The notes: generated from the letters alone by a model not told the origin. A stretch of 44,891 nucleotides of DNA from Chloroflexi bacterium CFX6 (GCA_030263595.1 SZPG01000039.1:1-44891), one strand, 5' to 3'. Numbered from the stretch's first letter, positions 15,084 to 23,682 are shown. Program-made: numbers and translations.

Positions 15084-17777
15084 CTACGAATCCATCGTTC
15101 CGAGCCAGCCTTTGCGCACCATCCACTTCACGAACTCAAGCACAGGCGAGATGGTCAGCGAGAGGGCGAAGACGATTGCCCAGTCCACGAGCGGCAGGCT
15201 GAAGGTGTTGAACGGTTCGTGCAGGGCGGGGATGTAGACGATCAACAGGAGCAGTACTGCTTCCCAAACGATGGCGATGTTCAGCCATTTGTTTTCGAAC
15301 GGACGGTTGAACACGGAATGGCGGTCGGATCGGAAGTTGTAGGCTTTGAAGAACTGCACCAGCACCAGCGAGACGAAGGTCATCGTCATCGCTTCTTCGA
15401 TGCTGCGACCGGAATTCGCCGCCCAGATGAACAGACCCAGGTTGATGATCGTGGACCACAGCCCGCCCGCCACCATCAGTGCGACCACAGGACGGGTGAA
15501 GATGCCCGTGCGCGGATTGCGCGGCTTGCGTTTCATCAAATCCTTTTCGGGCGGGTCCACCGAGAGCGCCAGCGCGGGCAAGCCGTCGGTGGCGAGGTTG
15601 ACGTAGAGGATTTGCACGGCGGTCAGCGGCAGGGGCAGACCCAAGAGAGCCGAGCCAGCCATCAGACCGATTTCGCCGATGTTCGACGAAAGCAGATACA
15701 TCAGATATTTCTTGATGTTGCCGAACACGCCGCGCCCTTCTTCCACAGCCGCGACGATGGAAGCAAAGTTATCGTCGGTCAGGGTCATGGCGGCGGCTTC
15801 TTTTGTTACATCCGTGCCGGTGATGCCCATCGCTATGCCGATGTCTGCTTTTTTGAGGGCGGGAGCGTCGTTCACGCCGTCGCCGGTCATGGCGACGATG
15901 TGTTCGTTTGCCTGCAACGCCGTCACCACGCGCAGTTTGTGAGCGGGAGAGACGCGCGCGTACACGTCAATGGATTCCACTTCGCGCTTGAACTGCTCGT
16001 CGGAGATGTCGTCGAGCTCCGCGCCGGTGACCACCCGTCCGTTTTTCAGCAGACCCAGTTCGCGCGCCACAGCCTGCGCAGTGACCGGGTGATCACCCGT
16101 GATCATCACCGGGCGGATGCCCGCACTTTCGCAGACGGCTATCGCTTCCTTCGCTTCGGGACGCGGCGGGTCAATCATCCCAGCCAGCCCGAGGAAGGTC
16201 ATACCCGTCTGGGCAGATTCGATCACCGCGTCCGGTTTTGAGGCGATGGCAAGCACGCGCAGGGCGCTGCCTGCAAACGTCTGCGCCACATCCAGCACTT
16301 GTTTGCGGGCGGTATCGTCCAGTTTTTTCACGCCGCTCGCGGTGAGGATCGAATCGCAGTTCTCCAAAATGATTTCGGGCGCGCCTTTGGTGTACGCCAC
16401 CGTCCCCTGATCGGTTCGATGGAGGGTGGTCATGCGCTTGGATTCGGACGTGAACGGAATTTCCTGCACGCGTGGATAGGTTTCGTCCAGCGCTTCTTTC
16501 TTAAGTCCGGCTTTGGCGGCGGCGACGATGAGCGCGCCTTCGGTGGGGTCGCCTTTGATGTCCCAATCGCTTTCCGAACCGTTGGCTCCATTCTTGAGGA
16601 GTTTCGCATCGGATGCGAGCGCTGCGGCGGTGAGCAGGCGTTTCAAGTCGTCGTTGGGTTCGGTTTTCGTCCCGCCGTTGACGGAGAAATGACCGATTGG
16701 CGCATAGCCCGAACCGCTCACGTCGTACACCTGACCCGCGGCGTAAATCTTGCGCACGGTCATTTCATCTTTTGTGAGCGTGCCGGTTTTATCGGAACAG
16801 ATCACAGACGTGCTGCCGAGCGTCTCCACCGCGGGCAGGCGGCGGATGAGCGCATGGCGTTTGACCATCTTCTGCACGCCGATGGCGAGCGAGATGGTCA
16901 CGACCGCGGGCAGGGCTTCGGGCACGACCGCCACCGCCAGCGCAATGCCGAAGATGAGCATTTCGATGAAGGGCTGCCCGCGCAGCAAGCCCAATGCGAC
17001 GATGATGGCAACCACCACGAACGCCGCGCGCGCCAGCACGGTGCCGACTTTATCCAGGTTTTGCTGGAGCGGGGTTTTGGTGGTTTCGACGGTTTGCAGC
17101 AGCTGCGCGATCTTGCCGAACTCGGTCTGCATGCCCGTTGCGACGATCAGCGCGCGTCCGCGCCCGTAGGTGACGGCGGTGCCGGCGTAGACCATGTTCT
17201 TGCGGTCGCCCACGGGCAGGTCCTCGGTTGGAAGCGGGTCGGTGTGTTTTTCCACCGGCACCGATTCGCCCGTCAGCGCGGCTTCCTCCACCTGCAGGTT
17301 GATGGATTCGATCAGCCGCCCGTCGGCGGGGATGCGGTCGCCCATGTGCAAAACGACCACGTCGCCGGGAACCACTTCGCGCGCGGGCACTTTCACTTCC
17401 TGCCCGTCGCGCAGCACGGTGGCGGTGGGCGCCGCCATTTGCCGCAGCGCTTCGATGGCTCGTTCGGCGCGGTACTCCTGAATGAAGCCGAGCAGCACGG
17501 CGAACAGCACGATCACCGCGATGACGATGGACTCGACGCCGTGCCCCAGAAACAGCGAGATGGCGGTCGCGCCGAGCAGGATGAGAATCAATACGTTCTT
17601 GAATTGGTCAATCAGGATCTCCCACGGCGAAATGCGGTGCGCGGACTGAATCTCGTTCGGTCCGTATTTCGCCAGGCGCGCCTCCGCCTCTTTCTGACTT
17701 ATGCCTGCCTGCCCGCCGTCGAGTTGGGCAAACGCCTGCTCCGTGCTTTTGGTATGCCAGTAATTGTTTTGTTCCAT
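15084..17777 (-). CDS. Cation-transporting P-type ATPase (P2A, Ca2+/Mn2+-like)
   Basis: 897 residues. Visible parts in order: cation-ATPase N domain (YWHTKSTEQAFAQL), TM pair at about 60-100, actuator motif TGES (169-172), TM4 with PEALP (286-290), phosphorylation site DKTGTLT (D329), hinge MITGDHPVTA and MTGDGVNDAPALKKADIG, then TM5-10 with NLATDGLPALALSVDPPE in TM6. The NxxTDGLPA motif is typical of Ca2+ pumps. Lactococcal YoaB, a P-type pump of this kind under a yybP-ykoY riboswitch, handles Mn2+/Ca2+. Here a Mn2+-riboswitch-like leader lies upstream of the co-directional small gene, which favours Ca2+/Mn2+ efflux. The PEALP instead of PEGLP is a minor variation. Confidence 0.9.
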   Translation of the reverse strand: MEQNNYWHTKSTEQAFAQLDGGQAGISQKEAEARLAKYGPNEIQSAHRISPWEILIDQFKNVLILILLGATAISLFLGHGVESIVIAVIVLFAVLLGFIQEYRAERAIEALRQMAAPTATVLRDGQEVKVPAREVVPGDVVVLHMGDRIPADGRLIESINLQVEEAALTGESVPVEKHTDPLPTEDLPVGDRKNMVYAGTAVTYGRGRALIVATGMQTEFGKIAQLLQTVETTKTPLQQNLDKVGTVLARAAFVVVAIIVALGLLRGQPFIEMLIFGIALAVAVVPEALPAVVTISLAIGVQKMVKRHALIRRLPAVETLGSTSVICSDKTGTLTKDEMTVRKIYAAGQVYDVSGSGYAPIGHFSVNGGTKTEPNDDLKRLLTAAALASDAKLLKNGANGSESDWDIKGDPTEGALIVAAAKAGLKKEALDETYPRVQEIPFTSESKRMTTLHRTDQGTVAYTKGAPEIILENCDSILTASGVKKLDDTARKQVLDVAQTFAGSALRVLAIASKPDAVIESAQTGMTFLGLAGMIDPPRPEAKEAIAVCESAGIRPVMITGDHPVTAQAVARELGLLKNGRVVTGAELDDISDEQFKREVESIDVYARVSPAHKLRVVTALQANEHIVAMTGDGVNDAPALKKADIGIAMGITGTDVTKEAAAMTLTDDNFASIVAAVEEGRGVFGNIKKYLMYLLSSNIGEIGLMAGSALLGLPLPLTAVQILYVNLATDGLPALALSVDPPEKDLMKRKPRNPRTGIFTRPVVALMVAGGLWSTIINLGLFIWAANSGRSIEEAMTMTFVSLVLVQFFKAYNFRSDRHSVFNRPFENKWLNIAIVWEAVLLLLIVYIPALHEPFNTFSLPLVDWAIVFALSLTISPVLEFVKWMVRKGWLGTMDS

Positions 17778-17832
17778 ATCTAAAATTTTGCTCCTTATTT
17801 GTTGGCTCTCCCGTAATTGGCGGGAAAGAGTC

Positions 17833-17921
17833 TAAACACGAAGGGCGCCAAGCCCACAAAGGGAGAAGGGACGGACTTTACACGTGTTTTTCCTTCGTGA
17901 CCTTTGTGCACTTTGTGTTTA
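17833..17921. repeat. Imperfect inverted repeat between the small membrane protein and the ATPase genes
   Basis: TAAACACGAAG (17833-17843) and CACAAAGG (17855-17862) face CCTTTGTG (17901-17908) and CTTTGTGTTTA (17911-17921), with one mismatch in the outer arms. It fills most of the 175-bp gap, is made of cacaaagg/cacgaagg-like words, and could fold in the transcript joining the two genes. Confidence 0.6.
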
Positions 17922-17952
17922 AAAATGGTTTTCCCATTAAAAACGGCAGAGC

Positions 17953-18174
17953 CTATTTGTTTTTATCTTCCATCCTCGGCATCGCCGACTTGAACACGAA
18001 ATAATTGAAAAGGTAAATGGGACCCGCCAGCAGCAGCAGCGCGAGCACCGCCAGCAGGTCCAGCCCGAAGAGGATGATCTCCTCGAACCAGAGAATCAAC
18101 GAAGTGCCGCCTGCGCCGGTGGCAAGAGCGGGCTTCCAGTATTTCCGCAGGGCGGATGCCGCATTTGCAGACAT
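17953..18174 (-). CDS. Small membrane protein in the ATPase operon
   Basis: 73 residues from an ATG preceded by AAAGGAG at a good distance. The frame continues upstream but through the riboswitch and terminator, so that extension is not coding. Residues 1-20 are polar or basic, about 22-62 are strongly hydrophobic (one long or two short membrane helices), and the tail MPRMEDKNK is charged. It sits between the riboswitch and the P-type ATPase, so a role with the pump is likely by context. No family is recognised. Confidence 0.7.
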   Translation of the reverse strand: MSANAASALRKYWKPALATGAGGTSLILWFEEIILFGLDLLAVLALLLLAGPIYLFNYFVFKSAMPRMEDKNK

Positions 18175-18223
18175 GGGAACTCCTTTCTGTTTGGTGACAA
18201 GCAGATATGGGGGGCGGTGCCGG

Positions 18224-18259
18224 AAACAAAAAGACCACCGCCGCAATGGCGATGGTCTT
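18224..18259 (-). terminator. Intrinsic terminator of the riboswitch
   Basis: On the minus strand a stem AAGACCATCGCC pairs with GGCGGTGGTCTT (one G-U pair) around a 5-base loop, followed directly by a T-run CTTTTTGTTT. It lies 50 bp before the 73-residue gene, as expected for an expression platform controlled by readthrough. Confidence 0.85.
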
Positions 18260-18261
18260 GC

Positions 18262-18356
18262 GCTTTGCTTCCAGGCAGCCGGTGGCGCAAAGCGCCACGT
18301 CTTGACGACTGCCAGACCCGAAACCGGTTCGGGGGCTACTCCCCATCGGAGTAACC
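18262..18356 (-). promoter_or_regulatory. yybP-ykoY-like manganese riboswitch aptamer
   Basis: On the minus strand the leader contains GGGGAGTAGCC near the 5' end and GGCAGTCGTCAAGAC in the middle. These are the two conserved loop motifs of the yybP-ykoY aptamer, which binds Mn2+ where they dock. A GC-rich hairpin (GTGGCG/CGCCAC) follows the second motif, and the first is flanked by a 9-bp stem (GGTTACTCC/GGAGTAGCC). A promoter lies just upstream and an intrinsic terminator just downstream. The family is known upstream of P-type ATPases and other Mn2+ exporters. High Mn2+ should favour expression. Boundaries are approximate. Confidence 0.75.
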
Positions 18357-18358
18357 TT

Positions 18359-18387
18359 AGTTTACAGCGGAACAGCAGGCATGTCAA
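18359..18387 (-). promoter_or_regulatory. Sigma-70-type promoter for the riboswitch operon
   Basis: A consensus -35 TTGACA (18387-18382) is separated by exactly 17 bases from a -10 TAAACT (18364-18359). Transcription would start near 18352, at the 5' edge of the aptamer. It is the clearest promoter in the window. Confidence 0.8.
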
Positions 18388-18419
18388 TTACAGTTTCGCA
18401 AGTCGGGGTTGGGTTTTAT

Positions 18420-19205
18420 CTAATCCACAACCACCTTGCTCCTGTTGAATGTGATGGTGTGATGAGACCCCGCCCGAAGCTGGAAGCCGCCGGTGAATTT
18501 CACGCCGCCCACCCAGGCAACGTAATCAATCCAGCCGGAGGGGATGTCCACGGACAACGTCCCGCTCACGGGGAACTCGTTGATGGCGTTCGTCCCATCT
18601 GCCCGGGCGGTGCGCAGCGAGATGTACACATCCGCATTGGCTTTGTTGACCAGCAGCACCGTCCCGGTGGATGCGTTTTGGGGGATGTCGCCCGGGTACG
18701 AAAGCGGGACGGGGTCCTTCGCGCCGGCGGGGGCGGGGATGTAAATCACCTGCCCGACGAAGATCAGGTTGATGTTGCGAATATGCGGGTTTGCCGCCCA
18801 CAAGTCATACAACCCAACCCCAAACCGGCTGGCGATCTTGGAAAGGGTGTCGCCGTATTGAACGATGTACGTGCCTGTGTAACCGGTGGGGGGATAATAA
18901 CTGCCCCCCGTGACGGGAACTACAGTGATGGGCGCGGGCGTAGGCGGGGCTGGCGCCGCATAATCACTGCCGGGGATGACCAGCGCCTGACCCGCCGATA
19001 ACACGTTGCCGATGCCTGGGTTGGCGGCGTAGATGGCAGCGGTGGATGTGCCGCACATGGCGGCAAGTTTTTCGACGGTATCCCCCGCCTCGGCGATGTA
19101 CGTGCCGCCGCACACGCCTCCCGCCCGGACTTGAAGCGGGCTCAGCGCTGCGAGCATTGCCGTCAGGACGAGCGCGAGACCTTGAACCAGCGTTCTGCGA
19201 GACAT
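18420..19205 (-). CDS. Secreted protein with two LysM domains
   Basis: 261 residues from the ATG at 19205, which follows AAGGAGG; a frame start 30 bases earlier has no such site. Residues 1-29 form a signal peptide with a cut after VRAGG or nearby. Two LysM repeats follow, TYIAEAGDTVEKLAA through LVIPG (about 35-79) and TYIVQYGDTLSKIAS through IYIPA (about 111-158), joined by a Pro-rich linker. LysM binds N-acetylglucosamine polymers such as peptidoglycan. The C-terminal 100 residues (TVLLVNKANADVYISL and on) look like a beta-sandwich of unknown function. It ends just before the riboswitch promoter and is likely transcribed alone. Confidence 0.85.
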   Translation of the reverse strand: MSRRTLVQGLALVLTAMLAALSPLQVRAGGVCGGTYIAEAGDTVEKLAAMCGTSTAAIYAANPGIGNVLSAGQALVIPGSDYAAPAPPTPAPITVVPVTGGSYYPPTGYTGTYIVQYGDTLSKIASRFGVGLYDLWAANPHIRNINLIFVGQVIYIPAPAGAKDPVPLSYPGDIPQNASTGTVLLVNKANADVYISLRTARADGTNAINEFPVSGTLSVDIPSGWIDYVAWVGGVKFTGGFQLRAGSHHTITFNRSKVVVD

Positions 19206-19281
19206 ATCTGCCTCCTTGCAGGTGGAACACTCCATACAAATGATAAGTCAAAAAGAGGCGGATGGCAACCGCCCCAAAGCA

Positions 19282-20715
19282 TTAAACGCGGTTCACGGTC
19301 TCGACGGACGGGAGGGTCTTCCAGCCGTCCTTGTTGTAGTGCAGCGAAAACGACACACGCGGCGGCGTTGAATCGAAGTCCACGTGGACGATGCCGAAGT
19401 TTTGTCCCGTTTGGTGGAAAAGTTTTTTCTGATTCCCGATCCATTTCGAAAAGATCGGCAGGTAGGTGTTGCTGATGAACATGGGAGTCTGCTCGAACGG
19501 CGTGGAGCAGAATTCCCAAATGGGAATGCGGCGTCCGCTTGGGCATTTGAGTTCCGCAGAGACGGCGTGTGCGGAATGCAGGTCGCCGGTGAGGATGCGC
19601 ACCCCTTCGATCTCGTTCACTGCGAGAAACTCCAGCAGGCGTTCGCGTTCGGCTGGGAAGCCCGTCCAGCGGTCGCGCGTGAGGTCGAGCCAGAACGGAT
19701 GCAGGACCGTCCCCGAAGAAACCAGGAATTTCACGGGATATTGTTCCCTGACCGAGAGGAACCATTCCTGCAAAACCTTCCATTGCCCTTCGCTCAACAG
19801 GGATCGTTCCCTGCCTTTTACGCGCATCGTGCGGGTATCGAGCACGAAGAACGCCGCGCCGCCGCAGGTAAAACTGTAGGCGAGCGAACCTTCATCCTGG
19901 CGCTCGAACCGGAATTTGCCGCTTTCATCGGGTTCGAGTGGAATCAGCATTTCGGGCGCGTGCATGGCTTGATGTTCGTGATACGCCTTGAGCGCGGCGC
20001 GGATGCGCCCGGGGAACAGGTGACGCTGCTGCGGCGGGATGCCCTTCAGCCAGCGCAGGAATTTGTTGTGAAGCGGTATATCCGCCCAGCGCCTGTCGGG
20101 GTCGCGCCAATGCCAGTCGTCGTCCACTTCGTGATCGTCGAGCGTCATAAAAAGCGGCAGGTTGGGCAGCAGTACGCGCATGGCGGGGCGCGACCAGGCG
20201 TATTCGTACACTGTGCGATATTCTTCGAGCGTGACGGCGATGCGTCCCAGCCCGTTTTGCGCGGCAATGTCGGCGTAGATTTGGTCTCCAAGCAGCAAGC
20301 CGAAACGCAGGGCGTCGGCTTCGACCCGGCGGCTGATCTCACCCATGGTTTTGCCGCCATGTTCGTCGGGCGGCAGGTAACACGAGCCGAAAACGAAGGA
20401 AAATGAACGGCGTGAACCCGGCTTGGGGAACGTGATGAAGCGATGAAATTCCTCCCGCTTCGGGCGGACCTTGCGGAGGCTGACCGCGTAGAAGTAATTC
20501 GTTTCCGGTTTGAGGCGGGTCAACTCCACGACGCCTGCATGACCGTCGCGCGCCGCAAGTTCGACATTCCCGGCAAGTCGGGCATCCTTCCCGTCTGCGC
20601 GGGAAGCCAGCCAGACATACAGCGTTGATTGTGCATCCGCGCGCGCCCAGACCTTTGCGCCTTCATGGCTGAGTCCGCCCACGAGGGGACCGAGGAGGAT
20701 TTTTGGCGTTGACAT
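19282..20715 (-). CDS. PhoD-like alkaline phosphatase
   Basis: 477 residues. The N-terminal 95 residues form an Fn3-like beta domain (LLGPLVGGLSHEGAKVWARA, then TRLKPETNYFYAV) usual in PhoD proteins. The metallophosphatase part begins at SFVFGSCYLPP and has LLGDQIYAD, MTLDDHEVDDDW and, later, VSSGTVLHPFW and ILTGDLHSAHA, which supply the metal-binding Asp and His residues. PhoD enzymes are Ca2+/Fe3+-dependent phosphomonoesterases or diesterases, often exported; no signal peptide is seen here, so this one may act in the cytosol or use another substrate. Confidence 0.88.
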   Translation of the reverse strand: MSTPKILLGPLVGGLSHEGAKVWARADAQSTLYVWLASRADGKDARLAGNVELAARDGHAGVVELTRLKPETNYFYAVSLRKVRPKREEFHRFITFPKPGSRRSFSFVFGSCYLPPDEHGGKTMGEISRRVEADALRFGLLLGDQIYADIAAQNGLGRIAVTLEEYRTVYEYAWSRPAMRVLLPNLPLFMTLDDHEVDDDWHWRDPDRRWADIPLHNKFLRWLKGIPPQQRHLFPGRIRAALKAYHEHQAMHAPEMLIPLEPDESGKFRFERQDEGSLAYSFTCGGAAFFVLDTRTMRVKGRERSLLSEGQWKVLQEWFLSVREQYPVKFLVSSGTVLHPFWLDLTRDRWTGFPAERERLLEFLAVNEIEGVRILTGDLHSAHAVSAELKCPSGRRIPIWEFCSTPFEQTPMFISNTYLPIFSKWIGNQKKLFHQTGQNFGIVHVDFDSTPPRVSFSLHYNKDGWKTLPSVETVNRV

Positions 20716-20865
20716 ATGTTTTCCACCTTTCCATGGATTGCAGGGATTTTCATCGCCTCATCCCACAGCATGAGATCGGATTCGATGATATTAGTTTGTT
20801 TGGCAATCCTTTTTCGTGAACGTTCATGTCCTTCATGGATTCTCTTCTTATTATAAGGCTGATGA

Positions 20866-22404
20866 TTAGGGCGCGTCTTTGATAAACACCAAAATCGTCT
20901 GCGGCACTTTGCGTTCCACAGGTTTGCCATTGAGACCTTCATCGTCCGGGACGTTGTCAATCACTCCGTCCACCGCGTCCACGCTGTCGCCTCCGCCGCC
21001 GCCGTCGTAGGCGGTGACGCATCCGAACTCGAGCATCAATTCAGCCGATTCCCACAGGGTCATGCCTTTGTGGACGAAATCGCCGTCCACAGTCAGGAAC
21101 ATGATGCGCCCGTCGGCATGCAAACCGCGGATGGAACGCGCGTGCCTCTCGGTGTATTTGGGTTCCGTTCCGTGGGCGGGAATCATGTTTACGCCGCCCT
21201 GCACGAGGTAGCGAAGCCCGCTGGTGACATTCCACTGGTTCTGAATGTTCTTGTGCCCGATGAACGCCCTGCCGTCCTGGGTGATGATCAACGACGGCTC
21301 GCTTTGTTTGCGCTTTTGATGCACCACGCCGTTGCAGATCTCCGTCCCCTTGACTTTGCGGGTGTCTCTGTGCCAGTCGTCGCCGTTGAAACCGAATTTT
21401 GCGCCCCTCTGCTTCGCAATGACCGAGGGCCAGCCGTCCTGGTGCACGACCTCGATCCTGACATCGGCGGGGCTGCACATCGTCAAATAGAACCGCGTCC
21501 CGTACCGTTCGCCTTTGATGCGGATCACGCCCCTGGCGGGATTTGTCGTGATGTCTTCGCCCGGCGGGATGTCCTCCATCTTCTCAAGGAACCCGGCAAA
21601 GGACCAGCCCGTGAGCGTGCCGTCCGCGTTGCGGATTTTGAACCAGGTTCCGTCCTCGTTCTCCCCGATCTTTTCGATGACCTCGTTCAGTTTGACGTTG
21701 CCGCGCTCTGCGGAGTTTTTATCCGGCTCTTCGCGCACAAAGAGGAACGGTTCGGCGGTCACTTTGTATCTGATCCCTGACGGGGATTCAGCGACCCCGA
21801 AGCGCTGTCGAAAGGTTGCTTCGTCCAGGTTGTAGCGATCCATATCAATGGCTTCCGAGCCGACCCCGTGCGCGGTGCCATCTCCGGTTTGGGAATATTG
21901 CCAGATGACCCAGTCGTTCCACCCGGTTGGCATGAGTGGTTGGGGATCTGTAGTGTAATGGGCAACCCATAGGGGATGCGTGACGAAGTACGCCCGGCTA
22001 TCTCCCACGATCTTGTCGAAGTAATTTCTGCGCGTATAGACGCCCAATCTCACATTCGGGAGCAGCAACTCGAATTCCTCCATGCATTCCTTCCAGTGTG
22101 TCCACGAATTAAAGGGACCGGGTTCCCACTTCTCCAGGTCCAGCCACGCGCCGAGGACGCCGGGATCGTCTTGTATCGCTTCGACCCATGTCCGCGCCTG
22201 CTCTTTGGGATCGTACCTTTCGTCGTAGAACCAGTAGGTTCCAAATACCATGCCTGCCAGGACGGCGTCGCTCCTGAACTTGTTGAATTTTTCGTCGCTC
22301 CACGAACCCTGCCCCGCTTTCAGGATGACGCCGAGAGATTTGGTCTTCAACACCTTGAAATCACAGGTTTTTTGATGGTGGGAAATATCGTTGATCGCTA
22401 TCAT
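20866..22404 (-). CDS. GH25 muramidase-like domain, SH3 domain and phosphodiester-glycosidase domain in one chain
   Basis: 512 residues with three apparent parts. Residues 1-205 match GH25 lysozymes: INDISHHQ at the N terminus with the first acidic residue, ILKAGQG, GTYWFYD, GAWLDLEKWEPG with the D-x-E pair, and YTRRNYFD, then WVIWQYSQTGDG. Residues about 212-280 look like a bacterial SH3 domain (YKVTAEPFLFVREEPDKNS, then WFKIRNADGTLTGWSFAGFLE). The remainder resembles the NAGPA/DUF2233 phosphodiester-glycosidase domain (GVNMIPAHG, MFLTVDG, LWESAELMLEFGC, AYDGGGGGDSV). GH25 cuts the glycan strand of peptidoglycan; the last domain removes N-acetylglucosamine from phosphodiesters in known members. 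There is no signal peptide, so how it reaches the wall is unclear. Confidence 0.82.
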   Translation of the reverse strand: MIAINDISHHQKTCDFKVLKTKSLGVILKAGQGSWSDEKFNKFRSDAVLAGMVFGTYWFYDERYDPKEQARTWVEAIQDDPGVLGAWLDLEKWEPGPFNSWTHWKECMEEFELLLPNVRLGVYTRRNYFDKIVGDSRAYFVTHPLWVAHYTTDPQPLMPTGWNDWVIWQYSQTGDGTAHGVGSEAIDMDRYNLDEATFRQRFGVAESPSGIRYKVTAEPFLFVREEPDKNSAERGNVKLNEVIEKIGENEDGTWFKIRNADGTLTGWSFAGFLEKMEDIPPGEDITTNPARGVIRIKGERYGTRFYLTMCSPADVRIEVVHQDGWPSVIAKQRGAKFGFNGDDWHRDTRKVKGTEICNGVVHQKRKQSEPSLIITQDGRAFIGHKNIQNQWNVTSGLRYLVQGGVNMIPAHGTEPKYTERHARSIRGLHADGRIMFLTVDGDFVHKGMTLWESAELMLEFGCVTAYDGGGGGDSVDAVDGVIDNVPDDEGLNGKPVERKVPQTILVFIKDAP

Positions 22405-22592
22405 TGCGGCTTCCTCCGGGGTACGCTAGGTCTTGTCGTTGGGTGATCGAATGATAGCCCCCTGCGAATTCATTCTAGCACCCGGAGACGGCGATTTCAA
22501 CCGCTTCGAGCCTGACCCGGACCTGGTCTGCCGATCCAGGCTTGGTCTGCGCCTGAGGCGGATGCGGCTCAAATGGACGGCTGCAAGGCGGT

Positions 22593-23111
22593 TTACTTAT
22601 CTGCTCTTCGCATCAACCTCGACCTGGCAGAAGCCAGCAACAAAACCGAATAGATTTTATGAAACCCCAGCAGGGTGGAGAAAATGAAACCGAGGGATGA
22701 TTTGCCATCCTTGGATACTCGTTGCGGCACAACCACCGACCCAAAATACAGGCGCGTACTTTTCTCCATTGGGACGACCATCAGCCACGAGCGCGTACTG
22801 CCCGCAAAGTCGCACATCAGGATTTGGTTTTCGGCACGGGCTTCCACCGTCCACGCAGCGAATGTATCCCGAACGCCGTTTGCCAATTCCCCGGCTTGCG
22901 CGTCGGTGGAAGGTTTTCGCACGAGAAGAAGGATCAGCCGTTCCAATTTGAAGAGGGGCGTAGTGTAGAAGGCGAAGAGGTATTCGGGGAAGGAGATTTG
23001 AATGGGGAGGTCGGCGCAGTAACTGTCTGTGTAGGCTCCCGGCACGGAGGTGTATTTGTGAATCAGGGCGTTCGCCGGGGCGGGGGATTTTTGAATGATG
23101 GGCATAAGCAT
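22593..23111 (-). CDS. Conserved-looking hypothetical protein
   Basis: 172 residues (170 if the second ATG is used). Features: PGAYTDSYCADL, EYLFAFYTTPLFKLERLILLL with one amphipathic or membrane-touching helix, FAAWTVEARAENQILMCDFAG, TRSWLMVVP, TRLYFGSVVVP and a hydrophobic C terminus GFIFSTLLGFHKIYSVLLLASARSRL. The regular pattern of short conserved-looking blocks suggests a small beta-rich lipid- or ligand-binding protein, but no family is claimed. The flanking stretch 22405-22592 has nothing recognisable. It may share a transcript with the downstream GH25-fusion gene. Confidence 0.7.
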   Translation of the reverse strand: MLMPIIQKSPAPANALIHKYTSVPGAYTDSYCADLPIQISFPEYLFAFYTTPLFKLERLILLLVRKPSTDAQAGELANGVRDTFAAWTVEARAENQILMCDFAGSTRSWLMVVPMEKSTRLYFGSVVVPQRVSKDGKSSLGFIFSTLLGFHKIYSVLLLASARSRLMRRADK

Positions 23112-23211
23112 TTATAGTTGTCATGCTGAGCGGAGTGCGGCGCGGTGAGCGTCCCTGCATTGGCGTGGAGACCCTTCGTGGCGTGGGACGCCACTCAAGG
23201 TGACATAATCC

Positions 23212-23337
23212 TTAATACTCGCTTGCAAACTGCTCATGCACCCAGAGGAATTCGTTGCGTTTGTTCAGCACGCGGACGAGACCGCCAAAGCCGGGGTCTT
23301 TGGCTTTGAGGAGAGCGTGCAGTTCGCGGAATAAGAT
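23212..23337 (-). pseudogene. C-terminal fragment of an unidentified gene
   Basis: One frame reads ILFRELHALLKAKDPGFGG, then LVRVLNKRNEFLWVHEQF, then ASEY and a stop. It looks like ordinary protein, but an in-frame TAA lies just upstream and no start codon is available. It is therefore the last 41 or so codons of a lost gene. The family is not recognised. Confidence 0.55.
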
Positions 23338-23372
23338 ATTTTACTCTCGAAAAGAAATCGCCCTCAATAGCA

Positions 23373-23403
23373 GAACTCCAAGATTTTGGAAATCTCGGAG
23401 TTC
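23373..23403 (-). terminator. Hairpin after the broken antitoxin gene
   Basis: Arms 23373-23386 and 23390-23403 pair over 14 bases with one G-U pair and a 3-base loop. It lies immediately after the stop at 23407 (minus strand). No T-run follows, so termination is only a guess. Confidence 0.45.
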
Positions 23404-23406
23404 TTG

Positions 23407-23587
23407 TTACGCCTTGTATTCTTCATCCACTTCTTCAAGCAATTGGTCGAGGCGACCCGATGCCGCGTCGCGTTCAATTTGCTCGTCCCACAATTTGGCT
23501 TCGTATTCCTCGAACCACTCGCGGAAACGGGCGAAGTCTTTTTTCCGATAATTGGGTCACGGCTTGTTCAAGTTCTGTGATAGTCAT
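23407..23587 (-). pseudogene. Frameshifted antitoxin-like gene
   Basis: The first part reads MTITELEQAVTQLSEK. After a run of six A bases (T bases 23539-23544 on the plus strand) the reading must change frame to give DFARFREWFEEYEAKLWDEQ, then IERDAASGRLDQLLEEVDEEYKA and a stop. With one base removed the product is 59 residues, the usual size and pattern of small antitoxins paired with RelE/ParE toxins (LARFRxWFEEF, WDxQIExD). No toxin gene follows, only the 41-codon fragment of another gene. It is either a decayed addiction module or a homopolymer sequencing error. Confidence 0.75.
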
Positions 23588-23682
23588 AAGAAACTTCTTG
23601 CTGTTGCCAAAAGTATAGCACAATCGAAAAGAATCGCCCCTGAAATTTTCAACCTTCAGGGGCAACGTATTTTGCAGACGAG

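Noticed and set aside
16299..17783. 494-codon open frame opposite the P-type ATPase
   Set aside because: Shadow of the ATPase gene; His/Gly-rich text without a plausible start.
17953..18387. 144-residue reading of the small membrane protein gene
   Set aside because: The upstream 70 codons run through the riboswitch and terminator; the internal ATG at 18174 has an AAAGGAG site.
20866..22404. Prophage endolysin
   Set aside because: GH25 is common in phages, but there are no phage genes around and the chain carries a phosphodiester-glycosidase domain.
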